DNA from: Tridacna crocea
Lineage: Eukaryota > Mollusca > Bivalvia > Cardiida > Cardiidae
NCBI GenBank assembly: GCA_943736015.1
Contig: OX031062.1
Coordinates: forward strand, 58,702,962-58,766,961
Direction: 5' to 3'
DNA length: 64,000 nt
Shown here: piece by piece, positions 53,294-63,007 of the stretch
Layout of the letters: the number at the start of each line of letters is the position of its first letter
Position numbering within the stretch: the first letter of the stretch is position 1
The notes under the pieces: model-generated
The model's database searches: none
What the model was told of the DNA's origin: nothing
What the model saw: the letters and a program-made list of their open reading frames with translations, nothing else
Translations under genes and position numbers: made by a program

Positions 53294-53519
53294 TTAACCC
53301 TTTCCTAAACAAAGTTTTAGACCGGTTCAAATTAAAGGCACTTGTAGAAGACCAAATAAAACTAACTCAAAAATTGAAATTTGTTTCCAGCAGGGTAGAA
53401 AACATTGTGGAAAAAGGAGAAAATGCTGGTAACCAGCATTTTCTCCTTTTCCCACAATGTTTTCAAAAGGCTTCTTTTTTCGGGTCGTAAAAATCAGGGT
53501 TTGTTTGGTAAAGGGTTAA
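53294..53519 (-). mobile_element. TTAA hairpin MITE, family I
   Basis: TTAACCCTTTCCTAAACAAA to TTTGGTAAAGGGTTAA. Tip GCTGGTAACCAGC, with one arm change (GTGGAAAAAGG). Confidence 0.9.
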
Positions 53520-53940
53520 AGATACAAATAAGACCAAAATCAATGTCAAAGTGAAGGTTGATTTTTTTTGGAAATGAAGCACCAGAATTCAGGACAGACT
53601 GACCCACAAAATTTAGAGGTACGCTTAACATGAAATTTGCATATATGTACTGTTAAATGTAAATAAAACAGTTTTCCCATTTCACAACGGAAAGTTCTTC
53701 ATGGAAAATTCTCAACTTAATAATTGCAGCATTTTGGATATACATAGGCAATATATCCGTTATGTAAACTAATGTATATCGCAGAAAAATCCAAATGACC
53801 ACTTTTATTTCCCCGCTTTGGGGAATTATTCTATTCCATGATTGGCTAATGTAAATCTGAGTTGCATATCATCAAACTTGGATCCCTGATCGGTATTATG
53901 TTTTATGTTGTCATATTTTCAGTCCTTGAAAACTTGGTTT
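53520..53940. other. no gene recognised
   Basis: AT-rich. No repeat or splice-flanked coding block supported. Confidence 0.5.
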
Positions 53941-54170
53941 GGTCTGGTAAAAATTTGAATTTTACCAGACCCTGGTAGAAAGTTGTCTAAAAGAGTAGAA
54001 AACATTGTGGAAAAAGAAGAAATTGCTTGTTATAAGCATTTCTCCTTTACCCACAGTGTTTTCTACTCTGCTGGAAACAAGTTTCAATTTTTGAGTTACG
54101 TTTATTTTGTTGTCTGCAAGTGCTTTCAATTTGGACACGTCTACAATTTTGTTGTTTGGTAAAGAGTTAA
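53941..54170 (+). mobile_element. degraded TTAA hairpin MITE, mixed family
   Basis: The hairpin has the family II tip (GAAATTGCTTGTTATAAGCA) but the right half is family I (TTGTCTGCAAGTGCTTTCAA ... GTTTGGTAAAGAGTTAA). A chimera between subfamilies. Confidence 0.75.
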
Positions 54171-54216
54171 ATGAGCCTCAAATGGTTAAATTTAACTTTG
54201 ATAGGGTAGAAGACAT

Positions 54217-54445
54217 TTAACCCTTTACCCCATAAGGCATTTCTATGGTATCTCTAATTGACCCTAAATAACAGCAAGGATGAAGCCATTGCTTATGTGT
54301 ATATGACACCTTTTGATAGCATAGAAAACATTGTGGCAAAAGGTGAAATTGCTCGTCACGAGCAATTTCACCTTTTGCCACAATGTTTTCCAACGGCTTC
54401 TACAAACAATGCGTAAAAATGAGTATCTATGGAGTAAAGAGTTAA
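54217..54445. mobile_element. TTAA hairpin MITE, family III
   Basis: TTAACCCTTTACCCCATAAG to GGAGTAAAGAGTTAA. The palindrome arms carry GGCAAAAGGTGAAATTGC and GCAATTTCACCTTTTGCC around CTCGTCACGAG, perfectly complementary. Flanking unique parts (TAACAGCAAGGATGAAGCC) are not shared with families I and II. Confidence 0.95.
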
Positions 54446-54645
54446 TCCTTTATCACACAATCCTGACTTTAAATGACCCAGAGAAAGAAGCTTATTGAAA
54501 ACATGGTAACCAGCATTTTCTTTACCTACAATGTTTTCTACCCTTCCCAAAACAAATTCTAAGTTTTGAGTCATGTTTAATTTGTCGTCTGCAAATGCTT
54601 TCAATTTCAACAAGTCTAAAATTTTGTAGTTTGGTAAAGATTTAA
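54442..54645 (+). mobile_element. TTAA hairpin MITE, family I, left arm deleted
   Basis: Shares TTAA 54442-54445 with the family III copy. The left hairpin arm is deleted (GAAAACATGGTAACCAGCAT), and the right end GGTAAAGATTTAA is decayed. Confidence 0.85.
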
Positions 54646-54907
54646 AGGAGAAAATACAATAAAAATTTTTGCCATTTCAGACAGTCTTTTCCAAAGGCTT
54701 TTTTCTCAGAGTTTTTTTTTTAATCTATGGATTGTATTGTAAAGAACTGCAGGATAGAGAAAAATATTTGAACAAAATAAAAATGTTGCATTTTCTTCTT
54801 TATCCACCATATTTTTCAAAAACTGTCTTTTTCATGGTTGAGGAGTAGTGGAAGATTTTTTTGAAGACATCTCCATTCCTAATTCAATGACTCTCCAGAG
54901 TTTTGGA
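54646..54907. other. decayed MITE fragments, no gene
   Basis: CAAAGGCTTTTTTCTCAGAG and TGCATTTTCTTCTTTATCC are MITE remnants. Otherwise nothing. Confidence 0.45.
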
Positions 54908-55136
54908 TTAACCCATTTCCACACAATCCCTACTTTTGACGCCCCTGAGAAAGAAGCCTTCAGAAAACATTGTGGGAAAAGGAGAAAATGCTGGTAACCA
55001 GCATTTTCTCCTTTTCCCACAATGTTTTCTACCCTTCACAAAACAAATTTCAAATTTTCAGTCACTTTTATTTTTGTCGCCTGCAAATGCTTTCAATTTG
55101 GAACAGTCTAAAATATTGTTGTTTGGTAATGGGTTA
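54908..55136 (+). mobile_element. TTAA hairpin MITE, family I, near consensus
   Basis: TTAACCCATTTCCACACAAT to GTTTGGTAATGGGTTAA. Perfect 33-bp arms with a single-base loop. Confidence 0.97.
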
Positions 55137-55266
55137 AGAGCTGTTTGTAACATTCGTTATGCCATTGTCAACCAGGACAATAGAAATCACTTGTATATAG
55201 CTAGAGTAGAAAATAAAAGCAAGTAGAATTGTAGAATTTAGACAATAACACAAACATCTCTAACAT

Positions 55267-55459
55267 TATAATTCTTTACCAAACAGCAAAATTTTAGACT
55301 TGTTGACATTGAAAGCATTTGCAGAACAAATGAAATGTGACTGGAAGGGTATAAACATAGTGGGAAAAGGAGAAAATGCTGGTTACTAGCATTTCCTGTG
55401 TTTTCCACAATGTTTTCTAGATAATCATTAAAACTTGGGATTGTGTGATAAAGGATTAA
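55267..55459 (-). mobile_element. degraded TTAA hairpin MITE, family I
   Basis: TATAATTCTTTACCAAACAG to TGATAAAGGATTAA. Tip GCTGGTTACTAGC, with a deletion in the left stem flank. Confidence 0.8.
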
Positions 55460-55667
55460 AGTTTTCATTGTTATTCCCCTTTTCAATTTGATTCGTGGAG
55501 AAAATTGACAAAATTGAAAATAGGAGCACCTATATTAGCACACTTGTACAGAATAAGACAAGAAATAATGTCTGTCTGATCATTGTTTGGATATTTTATT
55601 AACGACACAGTGGCAGCCAAGAAATGAAAGCAGGTGTTAAAATGCATTTCAGTTTTAATCATACTGT
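55460..55667. other. no gene recognised
   Basis: Short AT-rich spacer between MITEs. Confidence 0.5.
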
Positions 55668-55895
55668 TTAACCCATTACCACACAATCCCTACTTTTGAC
55701 GCCCCTGAGAAAGAAGCCTTTAGAAAACATTGTGGGAAAAGGAGAAAATGCTGGTAACCAGCATTTTCTCCTTTTCCCACAATGTTTTCTACCCTTCACA
55801 AAACAAATTTCAATTTTTCAGTCACTTTTACTTTGTCGTCTGGAAATGCTTTCGATTTGGACCAGTCTAAAATTGTGTCATTGGGTAATGAGTTA
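55668..55895 (+). mobile_element. TTAA hairpin MITE, family I, near consensus
   Basis: TTAACCCATTACCACACAAT to GGGTAATGAGTTAA. Perfect 67-nt hairpin (33-bp arms, one-base loop). The best reference copy for the family. Confidence 0.97.
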
Positions 55896-56260
55896 AAGGT
55901 ATGGAAAATATTGTAAAGAAGACAACTTACCATTGTCTGTTTGATACATGTTTTACTCACTAGCAGAAAAATGAAATTAAAAAATCAGACAAAAAATAAT
56001 CGTACAAAACTGTGACCTGGCAGATTTTGTCCTAGTTTTTAGATGAAATTTCACAACCAACGATTAAAACTGGACCAACTGTATAACAACAGATTGTCAC
56101 CTCACAATAATTTCCATACTTTTAAATGGTATGATTTAGATTGAAATGCACTTTAACACTTGTTTATTTTTCGTAGCTATTACTACTTTAAGAAACGGCC
56201 ACAAAATTGCACTGTATGTTGTTCAGAGTGGAAATATCTATGTCATTTATTTGGTGTCGG
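55896..56260. repeat. dispersed repeat, copy 2
   Basis: Starts GGTATGGAAAATATTGTAAA and contains AACAGATTGTCACCTCACAA. Homologous to 4376-4690, which also abuts a MITE (of another subfamily) at the same edge. Confidence 0.6.
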
Positions 56261-56512
56261 ATGGATAAAACTGTGATAATTTGGTCATGTTGGTAGTGTA
56301 GATACTCACCCCCCTTACGCAATCTAAGTGCTATCTTTTCCTCAATTCTTACATCATGCAGCTGTTCTAACTTCTGTCTCCATATTTTACAAGTTTTGAT
56401 ATATCCCTGTAGTTGTAGCTATTGAAAACAGTCTGGGAAAAGGAGTGATTGCCTTTCACTGGCTACAACTCTTCTTCCCATATGATTTTTATGTTCTTCA
56501 CTTGCAGTTGAT
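56261..56512. other. no gene recognised
   Basis: Contains GTCTGGGAAAAGGAG, a weak MITE-arm resemblance. No exon. Confidence 0.45.
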
Positions 56513-56742
56513 TTAACTCATTACCAAACAACAAAATTTTTGGCTTGTCCAGATCGAAAGCACTTGCAGATGACAAAATAAAAGTGACTGAAAATTTTGA
56601 AATTTGTTTTGTGAAGGGCAGAAAACATTGTGGGAAAAGGAGAAAATGCTGGTTACCAGCATTTTCTCCTTTTCCCACAATGTTTTCCAAAGGCTTCTTT
56701 CTCAGGGTTGTCAAAAGTAGGGATTGTGTGGTAATAGGTTAA
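56513..56742 (-). mobile_element. TTAA hairpin MITE, family I
   Basis: TTAACTCATTACCAAACAAC to GGTAATAGGTTAA. Perfect hairpin with tip GCTGGTTACCAGC. Confidence 0.95.
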
Positions 56743-56984
56743 ACAAGTTAGAAATTTCTATTTAAAACATCTTTTTGTGATTTTCATTCTTCACTAACTG
56801 ACTTTTTGGCAGCTGTCTGTAACTGAGGGAGTATACCATGTAATGTATAATAATATATAATTGAATGGGTGAATGCAAAGCTATTCCATCTGTACTTTGG
56901 CAAAATATTTATAGGAGTGGGAGAAATATTATTTCTGTGATAAGTATTTTAGATTATCTTGTAGCACAATTGAACACAACATAT
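56743..56984. other. no gene recognised
   Basis: AT-rich spacer. Confidence 0.5.
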
Positions 56985-57180
56985 TTAATCCTTTACCACA
57001 CAATCCCGACTTTTAACATCCCTTTGAAACATCCCTGGTAACCAGCATTTTCTCCTTTTCCTACACTGTTTTCTTCACTTCCAAGAAAAAAATAAATTCT
57101 TTAATAACATTTTATTTTGTTATCTGCAAAAGCTTTCAGTTTGGACCAGTCTAAAATTTTGTCATTTGGTAAAGAGTTAA
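56985..57180 (+). mobile_element. TTAA hairpin MITE, family I, left arm deleted
   Basis: TTAATCCTTTACCACACAAT to TTTGGTAAAGAGTTAA. The deletion runs from CCCTTTGAAAC into CTGGTAACCAGC, the same kind of arm loss as in the 54442 copy. Confidence 0.85.
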
Positions 57181-57489
57181 AGAAGATGATGAAACAATGC
57201 TTTTCACAGAAATGAGGTGTTTTTGCTCTCCTCTAAAATTTTTCAAAATGTAGATTGAATATTTTTGCATCAACTCCTGAATATTTTTGCATCAACTCCA
57301 GAATATTTTTGCATTAATGCCTCAATAATTATGTTCATTGGATATTGCAATTACAAGGTTATTTCATTGTTAATTTTTTTTTTCAATATGAGGTGTTTAA
57401 GATCAGTGTGTACACTCTCACGATATTTGATCTTGAATTGCACTATAGGGAAAAAGCTAGCTTGGCACCTAAACAGCCGAAACTCATTT
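57181..57489. repeat. short tandem repeat TGAATATTTTTGCATCAAC
   Basis: Three to four ~20-bp units (GAATATTTTTGCATCAACTC) at about 57255-57325. The rest is unassigned. Confidence 0.7.
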
Positions 57490-57718
57490 TTAACCTTTTA
57501 TCCCATAAGACATTTCTATTGTACCTCTAATTGACTCTAAATAACAGCAAGGATGAGGCCGTTTCTTATGTGTATATGACACCTTTTGATAGCATAGAAA
57601 ACATTGTGATAAAAGGTGGAATTGCTTGTGACGAGCAATTTCACCTTTTGCCACAGTGTTTTCCAAAGCCTCCTACAAGCAATGTGTAGAAATGAGTATC
57701 TGTTGAGTAAAGGGTTAA
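57490..57718. mobile_element. TTAA hairpin MITE, family III
   Basis: TTAACCTTTTATCCCATAAG to TTGAGTAAAGGGTTAA. Hairpin AAAAGGTGGAATTGCTTGTG against CGAGCAATTTCACCTTTTG, with a few mismatches. Second family III copy. Confidence 0.92.
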
Positions 57719-58090
57719 GCTACTGAAACAAAAACTTCCACCCAACAGGACATCCCCAAAAATGCAATTCCACTGTTGATTTCAAGGGGTAAATTAAGGG
57801 TATCAAACAGTCTAGATCCAAGATTAAACTACACATGTACAGTCTGATCTTGATCTACACTATCCCCCTAAGCCCTCTAGTCACACTTAGCAGGCATATA
57901 GTTCAAGTTATTAACATTAATTATAAAATCAAATTTTGCAACAGTGAAAGGGTAAGTTTCACGGAAAATATTCATCACGTTTTCTTTGTACGAGTTCCTT
58001 GTTTCCTTTTCTGTTGCATATCAAACTTTATTTTACGGCTGTTGGAAATTCAATGGTTTTGTTTTATTCTATTTTAAATGTTTGCTTTCT
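57719..58090. repeat. spacer with a hairpin-repeat fragment
   Basis: CAGTCTGATCTTGATCTACA at about 57840 belongs to the 50510-50590 repeat. Otherwise AT-rich. No gene. Confidence 0.5.
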
Positions 58091-58258
58091 TTTATCCCTT
58101 TATCTAACAATCATCAGCTTTAAAGCACCCTGAGAAAATCATTTCTTGAAATTAATTGAATTGTGAAATGGGGGAGAGCACTGGTTACTTGCCTTCTCTC
58201 TATTTCAAATACAAGTTTAAGCATTTAAACTGCATATAATTTGTTGTTGGCAATTGTT
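58091..58258 (+). mobile_element. decayed TTAA hairpin MITE
   Basis: TTATCCCTTTATCTAACAAT, AAAGCACCCTGAGAAAATCA, CACTGGTTACTTGCC. Termini partly preserved. Confidence 0.6.
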
Positions 58259-58439
58259 TTAACCCTTTACGAAACAAACCAGGTTTTCATCGCCTTGAGG
58301 AAGAAGTTTTCTCCTTTTCCTACAATTTTTTCTATGCTTCCCAACCCAAATTTCAACTTGTGAGTCACATTAATTTTGTTGTCTCCAAAGACCTTCAGTT
58401 TGCACTAGTCCAAAAATATGTTGTTTGGTAAAGAGTTAG
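58259..58439 (+). mobile_element. TTAA hairpin MITE, family I, left arm deleted
   Basis: TTAACCCTTTACGAAACAAA, then GAGGAAGAAGTTTTCTCC: the whole left arm and tip are gone. Ends GTTTGGTAAAGAGTTAG. Confidence 0.8.
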
Positions 58440-58797
58440 AATTTAGACAAGTTTGAAATTATCTTGTTTGGTGTAGCGTTAGCGATATCATATCCCATTG
58501 GGAACTTGTGCGTAATCTTGCTCTCTTTGACTCATTTTCTCAAACTTACACTTTGGAAACCTGCTGTTGAAAAATAGATTATTTACATGCATTAGGGTTT
58601 AATAAAATAATTTATGTGAAAAAAAAATTCTTCATAGGAGAAATTGCTCTTTTCATGAATTTTTCATGAAATAATCATGTCTAGTGATAGCTCTAGTTTC
58701 ATTTGAAAAGCCATATTCAGTGTTTGTCTGAATTACCATTTGTCATCCTGGTTTCCTAGTTTACCAAATGCCAAAGAATTATGACCAGGCAAGCTAC
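58440..58797. other. no gene recognised
   Basis: AT-rich. A weak inverted segment AGAAATTGCTCTTTTCATG is present. Confidence 0.45.
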
Positions 58798-58940
58798 TTA
58801 ATTCTTTACCAAACAACAAAATTGTAAACTAGCCAAAACTGAAAGCATTTGCAGACAACAAAATAAATGTGACTGAAAAAATTAAACCAGATTTGGGAAG
58901 GGTAGAAAACATTGTAGGAAAAGGAGAAAGCAGTTGTTAA
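58798..58940 (-). mobile_element. MITE left half
   Basis: TTAATTCTTTACCAAACAAC to GGAAAAGGAGAAAGCAGTTG. It stops in the left hairpin arm. Confidence 0.85.
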
Positions 58941-59096
58941 TCAAAAAATCATAAAGTCTATTTAGTCCAATAATCAACTGGATATGGTAATAATGCTTTG
59001 ACACCCAAAAATATCCAAAATAGCAATAAGTTTTGATTCACGTCAGCTTGGGCTCACTGCGCATGCTGACATGAGCCAATACTTTTTGTAGATGCA

Positions 59097-59325
59097 TTAA
59101 CCCTTTACCACACAATCCTGAGTTTTAAGGACCTTGAAGGAAAATCCTTTTGAAAACATTGTGGGAAAAGGAGGAAATGCTGGTAACCAGCATTTTCTCC
59201 TTTTCCCACAATGTTTTCTACCCTTTCCAAAACAAATTTCTTTTTTTGAGCCACGTTTATTTTGCTGTCTGCAAATGTTTCGAATATGGACCAGTCTTAA
59301 ATTTTGTCCTTAGGTAAAGAGTTAA
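59097..59325 (+). mobile_element. TTAA hairpin MITE, family I
   Basis: TTAACCCTTTACCACACAAT to TTAGGTAAAGAGTTAA. Hairpin with one mismatch (GGAGGAAATGCTGG). Confidence 0.93.
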
Positions 59326-59461
59326 GCCCTCTTTTCACAAAGCATGGCTCATTATGATTAGAAGTGTAATGAACAGTTATAATTATCATTCTAAAAGACA
59401 GTCAGTCAGGCGGACAGACACTCAAGGGTAGGATTGACCTTTTAAGCCTTTACCAATTGAC

Positions 59462-59690
59462 TTAACCCCTTGCCAAACAACACAATTTCAGACTGGTCCA
59501 AACTGAAAACACTTGCAGACAACAAAATAAACGTAACTCTAAAATTGAATTTTTTTCCCAGCACAGTACAAAACATTGTTGGAAAAGGAGAAAATGCTGG
59601 TTACCAGTATTTTGTCCTTTTCCTAGAATGTTTTCAAAAGGCTTCTTTCTCAGGGTCGTTAAAAGTCGGGATTGTGAAGTAAAGAGTTAA
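59462..59690 (-). mobile_element. TTAA hairpin MITE, family I
   Basis: TTAACCCCTTGCCAAACAAC to GAAGTAAAGAGTTAA. Tip GCTGGTTACCAGT. A decayed left half follows from 59687 to about 59805 using the same TTAA. Confidence 0.88.
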
Positions 59691-59861
59691 TTTTAGACAG
59701 TTCAAAGTAGAAAGATATGCTGAAGAAAAAGAACTTGTTGTTTGAATGGATTTTTTGTCTTTGAAAAGATAGAATATATTGTTGGAAAGGAGAAAATGCT
59801 CTGTGATGAAGGATCAGTAAAAGAAAAAGGGAACATACAGTTGCTTTCCTGAGCATGATTT

Positions 59862-59955
59862 TTAGCTCACTTGAGCATAAAGTACTCATTGTGAGCTCTT
59901 GTGATAGTGCTGTGTCTGTCATCCACCTTGCATCATCCAGGCATCAACAGTTACA
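59862..59955 (+). mobile_element. pearl-like 5' end fragment
   Basis: TTTTTAGCTCACTTGAGCAT with hairpin variant GAGCATAAAGTACTC and GTGTCTGTCATCCACC. No core. Confidence 0.75.
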
Positions 59956-59984
59956 GACATGTTAAGTTCCTGGAAAAAAAATCA

Positions 59985-60140
59985 GTGAGACAGCCCATAT
60001 TTGACGTGAGCGCCGCAGGCGCGAAGATCTGCTAGGGGGGTCCGGGGGCATGCTCCCCCGGAAAATTTTGAAAAAAATGGTGCCTTTTGGTGTCATCTGG
60101 CATATCCTGGGGGTTATTTTTCCTAGCACTGTGAGCACTC
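59985..60140. repeat. GC-rich repeat with GGGGGCATGCTCCCCC
   Basis: GCGCCGCAGGCGC and CTAGGGGGGTCCGGGGGCAT with a 16-bp perfect palindrome, then GGAAAATTTTGAAAAAAATG. Much more GC-rich than its surroundings; probably the end of an interspersed element seen in many marine invertebrates. Family not determined. Confidence 0.55.
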
Positions 60141-60546
60141 CTAGAGCTTCTTTTCATCAATATTTATAGCTCAAGTTACTCTTATATTGAAATTCAGAAA
60201 AAAAAATAGATCTACATGTATGATTTTATTAACTTTATTTAACTACATTTCAAAATACACATGACAAAACAAGAAAGCAAAGATACAAAAGTGTACTGAC
60301 AATAACCAGATGCAACTTCAGAATAAAAAAATATGCTGGTAAGTTAATAGCATGGCTGCAGTGAAAACATTGACTAGTGTGCCCTATAAAAAATTTAGGA
60401 TGATTAGAATTTTTTAGGTTTAAAGCTAAAACTGGTATATATATATATATTTAAAACAAACATTACCACAGTATATTGTACTCCAGAACTGAGTTTTGGT
60501 TAAAATGTAAATATAAAACTTTAATCAAATGTGTAACAATGTATTG
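60141..60546. other. no gene recognised
   Basis: AT-rich with a (TA)n run near 60440. Confidence 0.5.
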
Positions 60547-60685
60547 TAGTAGAGATCAACTATATCACAAAGAATCTTGGCTTGAAGTATGAGAAAAACT
60601 TTAAGTAAATGCAAGTACATTAAAACAAAGTATTGAAATATCAGCAAATATGGCTAAGTTCTAAATATTTCATAAATATATTCTG

Positions 60686-60914
60686 TTAACCCTTTCCCAA
60701 ATGATAAATTTTAGACTCTTCCAAACCAAAGGAGTTTGCAGACATCAATTTTAATATTGATGAAAATAGCGGAAAGTTATCCAGAAGGGTAGAAAACAGT
60801 GTTGGAAAAGGAGAAATAGCTTGTTTCAAGCAATTTCTCCTTCTCCTACAGTGTTTTCAAAAAGACTTGTTCTTTAGACATTAAAAAACAAGGGCTTGTT
60901 TGGGTAAGGGTTAA
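60686..60914. mobile_element. TTAA hairpin MITE, family II (duplicate 1)
   Basis: TTAACCCTTTCCCAAATGAT to TTTGGGTAAGGGTTAA. Tip AAATAGCTTGTTTCAAGC with mismatches. Confidence 0.93.
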
Positions 60915-61070
60915 TGTGTTTTAAATGAATGTAGTAGAGATCAACTATATCACAAAGAACCTTGGCTTGAAGTACGAGAAAAACTTTATGTAAATGCAAG
61001 TACATTAAAACAAAGTATTGAAATATCAGCAAGTATGGCCAAGTTCTAAATACCTTATAAATATATTCTG

Positions 61071-61295
61071 TTAACCCTTTCCTGAATGACAAATTTTAGA
61101 CTTCCAAACCAAAGGAGTTTGCAGAAAACAATTTCAATATTGATGAAAATGGCGGACAGTTATCCAGAAGGGTAGAAAACAGTGTTGGAAAAGGAGAAAT
61201 AGCTTGTTACAAGCAATTTCTCCTTTTCTTACAGTGTTTTCAAAAGACTAGTTCTTTAGACACTCAAAAACGAGGGCTTGTTTGGGGAAGGGGTA
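61071..61295. mobile_element. TTAA hairpin MITE, family II (duplicate 2)
   Basis: TTAACCCTTTCCTGAATGAC to GGGGAAGGGGTAA. Tip AAATAGCTTGTTACAAGC. It shares the AATAGC variant with duplicate 1. Confidence 0.93.
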
Positions 61296-61472
61296 ATGTG
61301 ATTTAAAATCACTATCATGGCTTTATTTGTAAAAATTAAAAGTAAAACATTTCATTGTATTTCAATGTCTTTCATGTGAAAAGAAAACATATGAAACAAG
61401 AAAAAAGAAACTAGATCAAAATATCAGGCTTTTGTACAAAGACCTGCGCTCATACGATCCTGAACATACCCC

Positions 61473-61560
61473 CATGTTGTAGTGTTTATTCTAGAGCGGA
61501 ATAGCAGGGCGCGCCGCCCTGCCCCTTTTTCACTCCGCCCTTCTGCCCTCGAATCTGTGA
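61473..61560. repeat. GC-rich segment, possible hAT terminus
   Basis: GAGCGGAATAGCAGGGCGCG and CGCCGCCCTGCCCC form a palindrome. CAGGG-type ends are common in hAT elements, and a hAT transposase is encoded to the right with its 3' end toward this side. Target duplication not identified. Confidence 0.35.
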
Positions 61561-62930
61561 ACACCCGCCCTGCTGCCCTTATCAAATACATACAAAACTT
61601 GTTTGTGTATTGTTCTGGTTTCAGAACAAACCACCGGGCTAAATGGGTCTTCAGTGTCTCGGCTTCGTCTTGTCAAGCTTGCACAGTCACAAAAAGTCGC
61701 CATAAATTTCTTTCGACCTGACTATATTCATGAAATACAGCCAATCTAAGACTAAGGGTGACACTAATTATTTTTTATCAACTTCGTCAGTTAAGACAGG
61801 ACAGCAGGGTGTTAAAATCCTTCTCTGTCATTAACTTGCTAAACCATCCCTTTATCCCTCGAAACCCTGACTTTTTTCCCCCACAGGTATTTTAACGTCT
61901 GCTAATTTCTTTAAATGACGTCACACAATCAGTGAAATTTATGAATACTTGAATAGTTTTAAAATAAAGCTGAATTAACTCTTATTGCAGCTCGAGATTA
62001 TCATTTCGTATATTTTTTGCATAAATTGCAAGTATGGATGGTAAACCAAAGTTGCCAACTATCTTGAAAATACTCGATGTTTGCTATTCAAGCATCGGCA
62101 ATTTTTTTAAAGCAAAATCTGCACTGCAGTGTTCTATTTTTAGCAGTCTATTTATAGAATGGCTATGCAGTAGTACACTACTCCATCAGTAGGCCTGCCT
62201 ACACATTTTGTAATTCATTCTATGTAATAATTAAGTTTTTTTTATTTTTTTTTTAATCAAAATTATTGTCATTTCTTAAAACAGCTGAGAAGAAGGTTTT
62301 TTGTTATATAATTACTCTGGACATTTTTTGTTATCTGACAAGAAGTTAGGTAGTGGACCTGTAATAGAAAACAGCTATTTCCACAATATTATTATCCTAC
62401 AAAATTTGCTAAAATGAGTATTATTGTACTACTTTAACAGAGCCAATTTTTCCTTTTTTTCCTTCCTAAAATTATTATTTATAAATCCAAAACCATTGTA
62501 TTCTCATTACAAAGCAAATTAATAATTACCTCCCTTTTCTGAAAACTAACTAAAGTATCAACAATTGTTTTTAAGAGACATCAAAGGCATTTCTAGTCGG
62601 TCAAAAATATGCATAGGTATTTTATCTGTATAATTCCGTATTTATCAACTATCAAGAACTTTTATTCCATGCTACACCAGAAGTGTTACGGGTCTACTCC
62701 ATTAAAGCTAAGTGTGACAGTGCATCATGGGATCATAAATTACATGGCAATCAAAACCTGTATAGTCAGATTGTGTTGCTTTGAGTCTATGAGTTGATAA
62801 GAATCTTTTCTTATTATTTTCTTTAATATGCAATTCATATCCAAACTTATAGTTAGAACTTGTTTCGAAAAGAGTGAAGGACACTGATTTGCCTTTATCT
62901 CATATGAGAAGTCATTCAACAAGGCAATGT
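61561..62930. other. no gene recognised; possible hAT 3' region
   Basis: AT-rich with only short open frames. If 61473 is the element end, this is its 3' non-coding part. Confidence 0.4.
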
Positions 62931-62931
62931 T

Positions 62932-62992
62932 CCTCCCTGCCCCTTTTTCCTGCCTCCCTGCCCCTTTTTCCTGCCTCCCTGCCCTTTTGCCT
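62932..62992. repeat. 22-bp tandem repeat (CCTCCCTGCCCCTTTTTCCTG)
   Basis: Three units, the last changed to CCTCCCTGCCCTTTTGCCTG, directly downstream of the transposase stop. The CCCTGCCCC phrase also occurs at 61512. Confidence 0.9.
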
Positions 62993-63007
62993 GGTCTAGA
63001 ATAATCA

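Larger units (their letters stand above)
60547..61295. repeat. 385-bp tandem duplication containing a MITE
   Basis: GTAGAGATCAACTATATCAC through AAATATATTCTGTTAACCC occurs at 60547-60690 and again at 60932-61075, each followed by a family II MITE. The offset is 385 bp. Confidence 0.92.

Noticed and set aside
47582..56742. Recurring 60-90 residue frames with sequences like ENIVGKGENAGNQHFLLFPQC
   Set aside because: They translate the MITE hairpin. The frame is imposed by the palindrome and appears on both strands.
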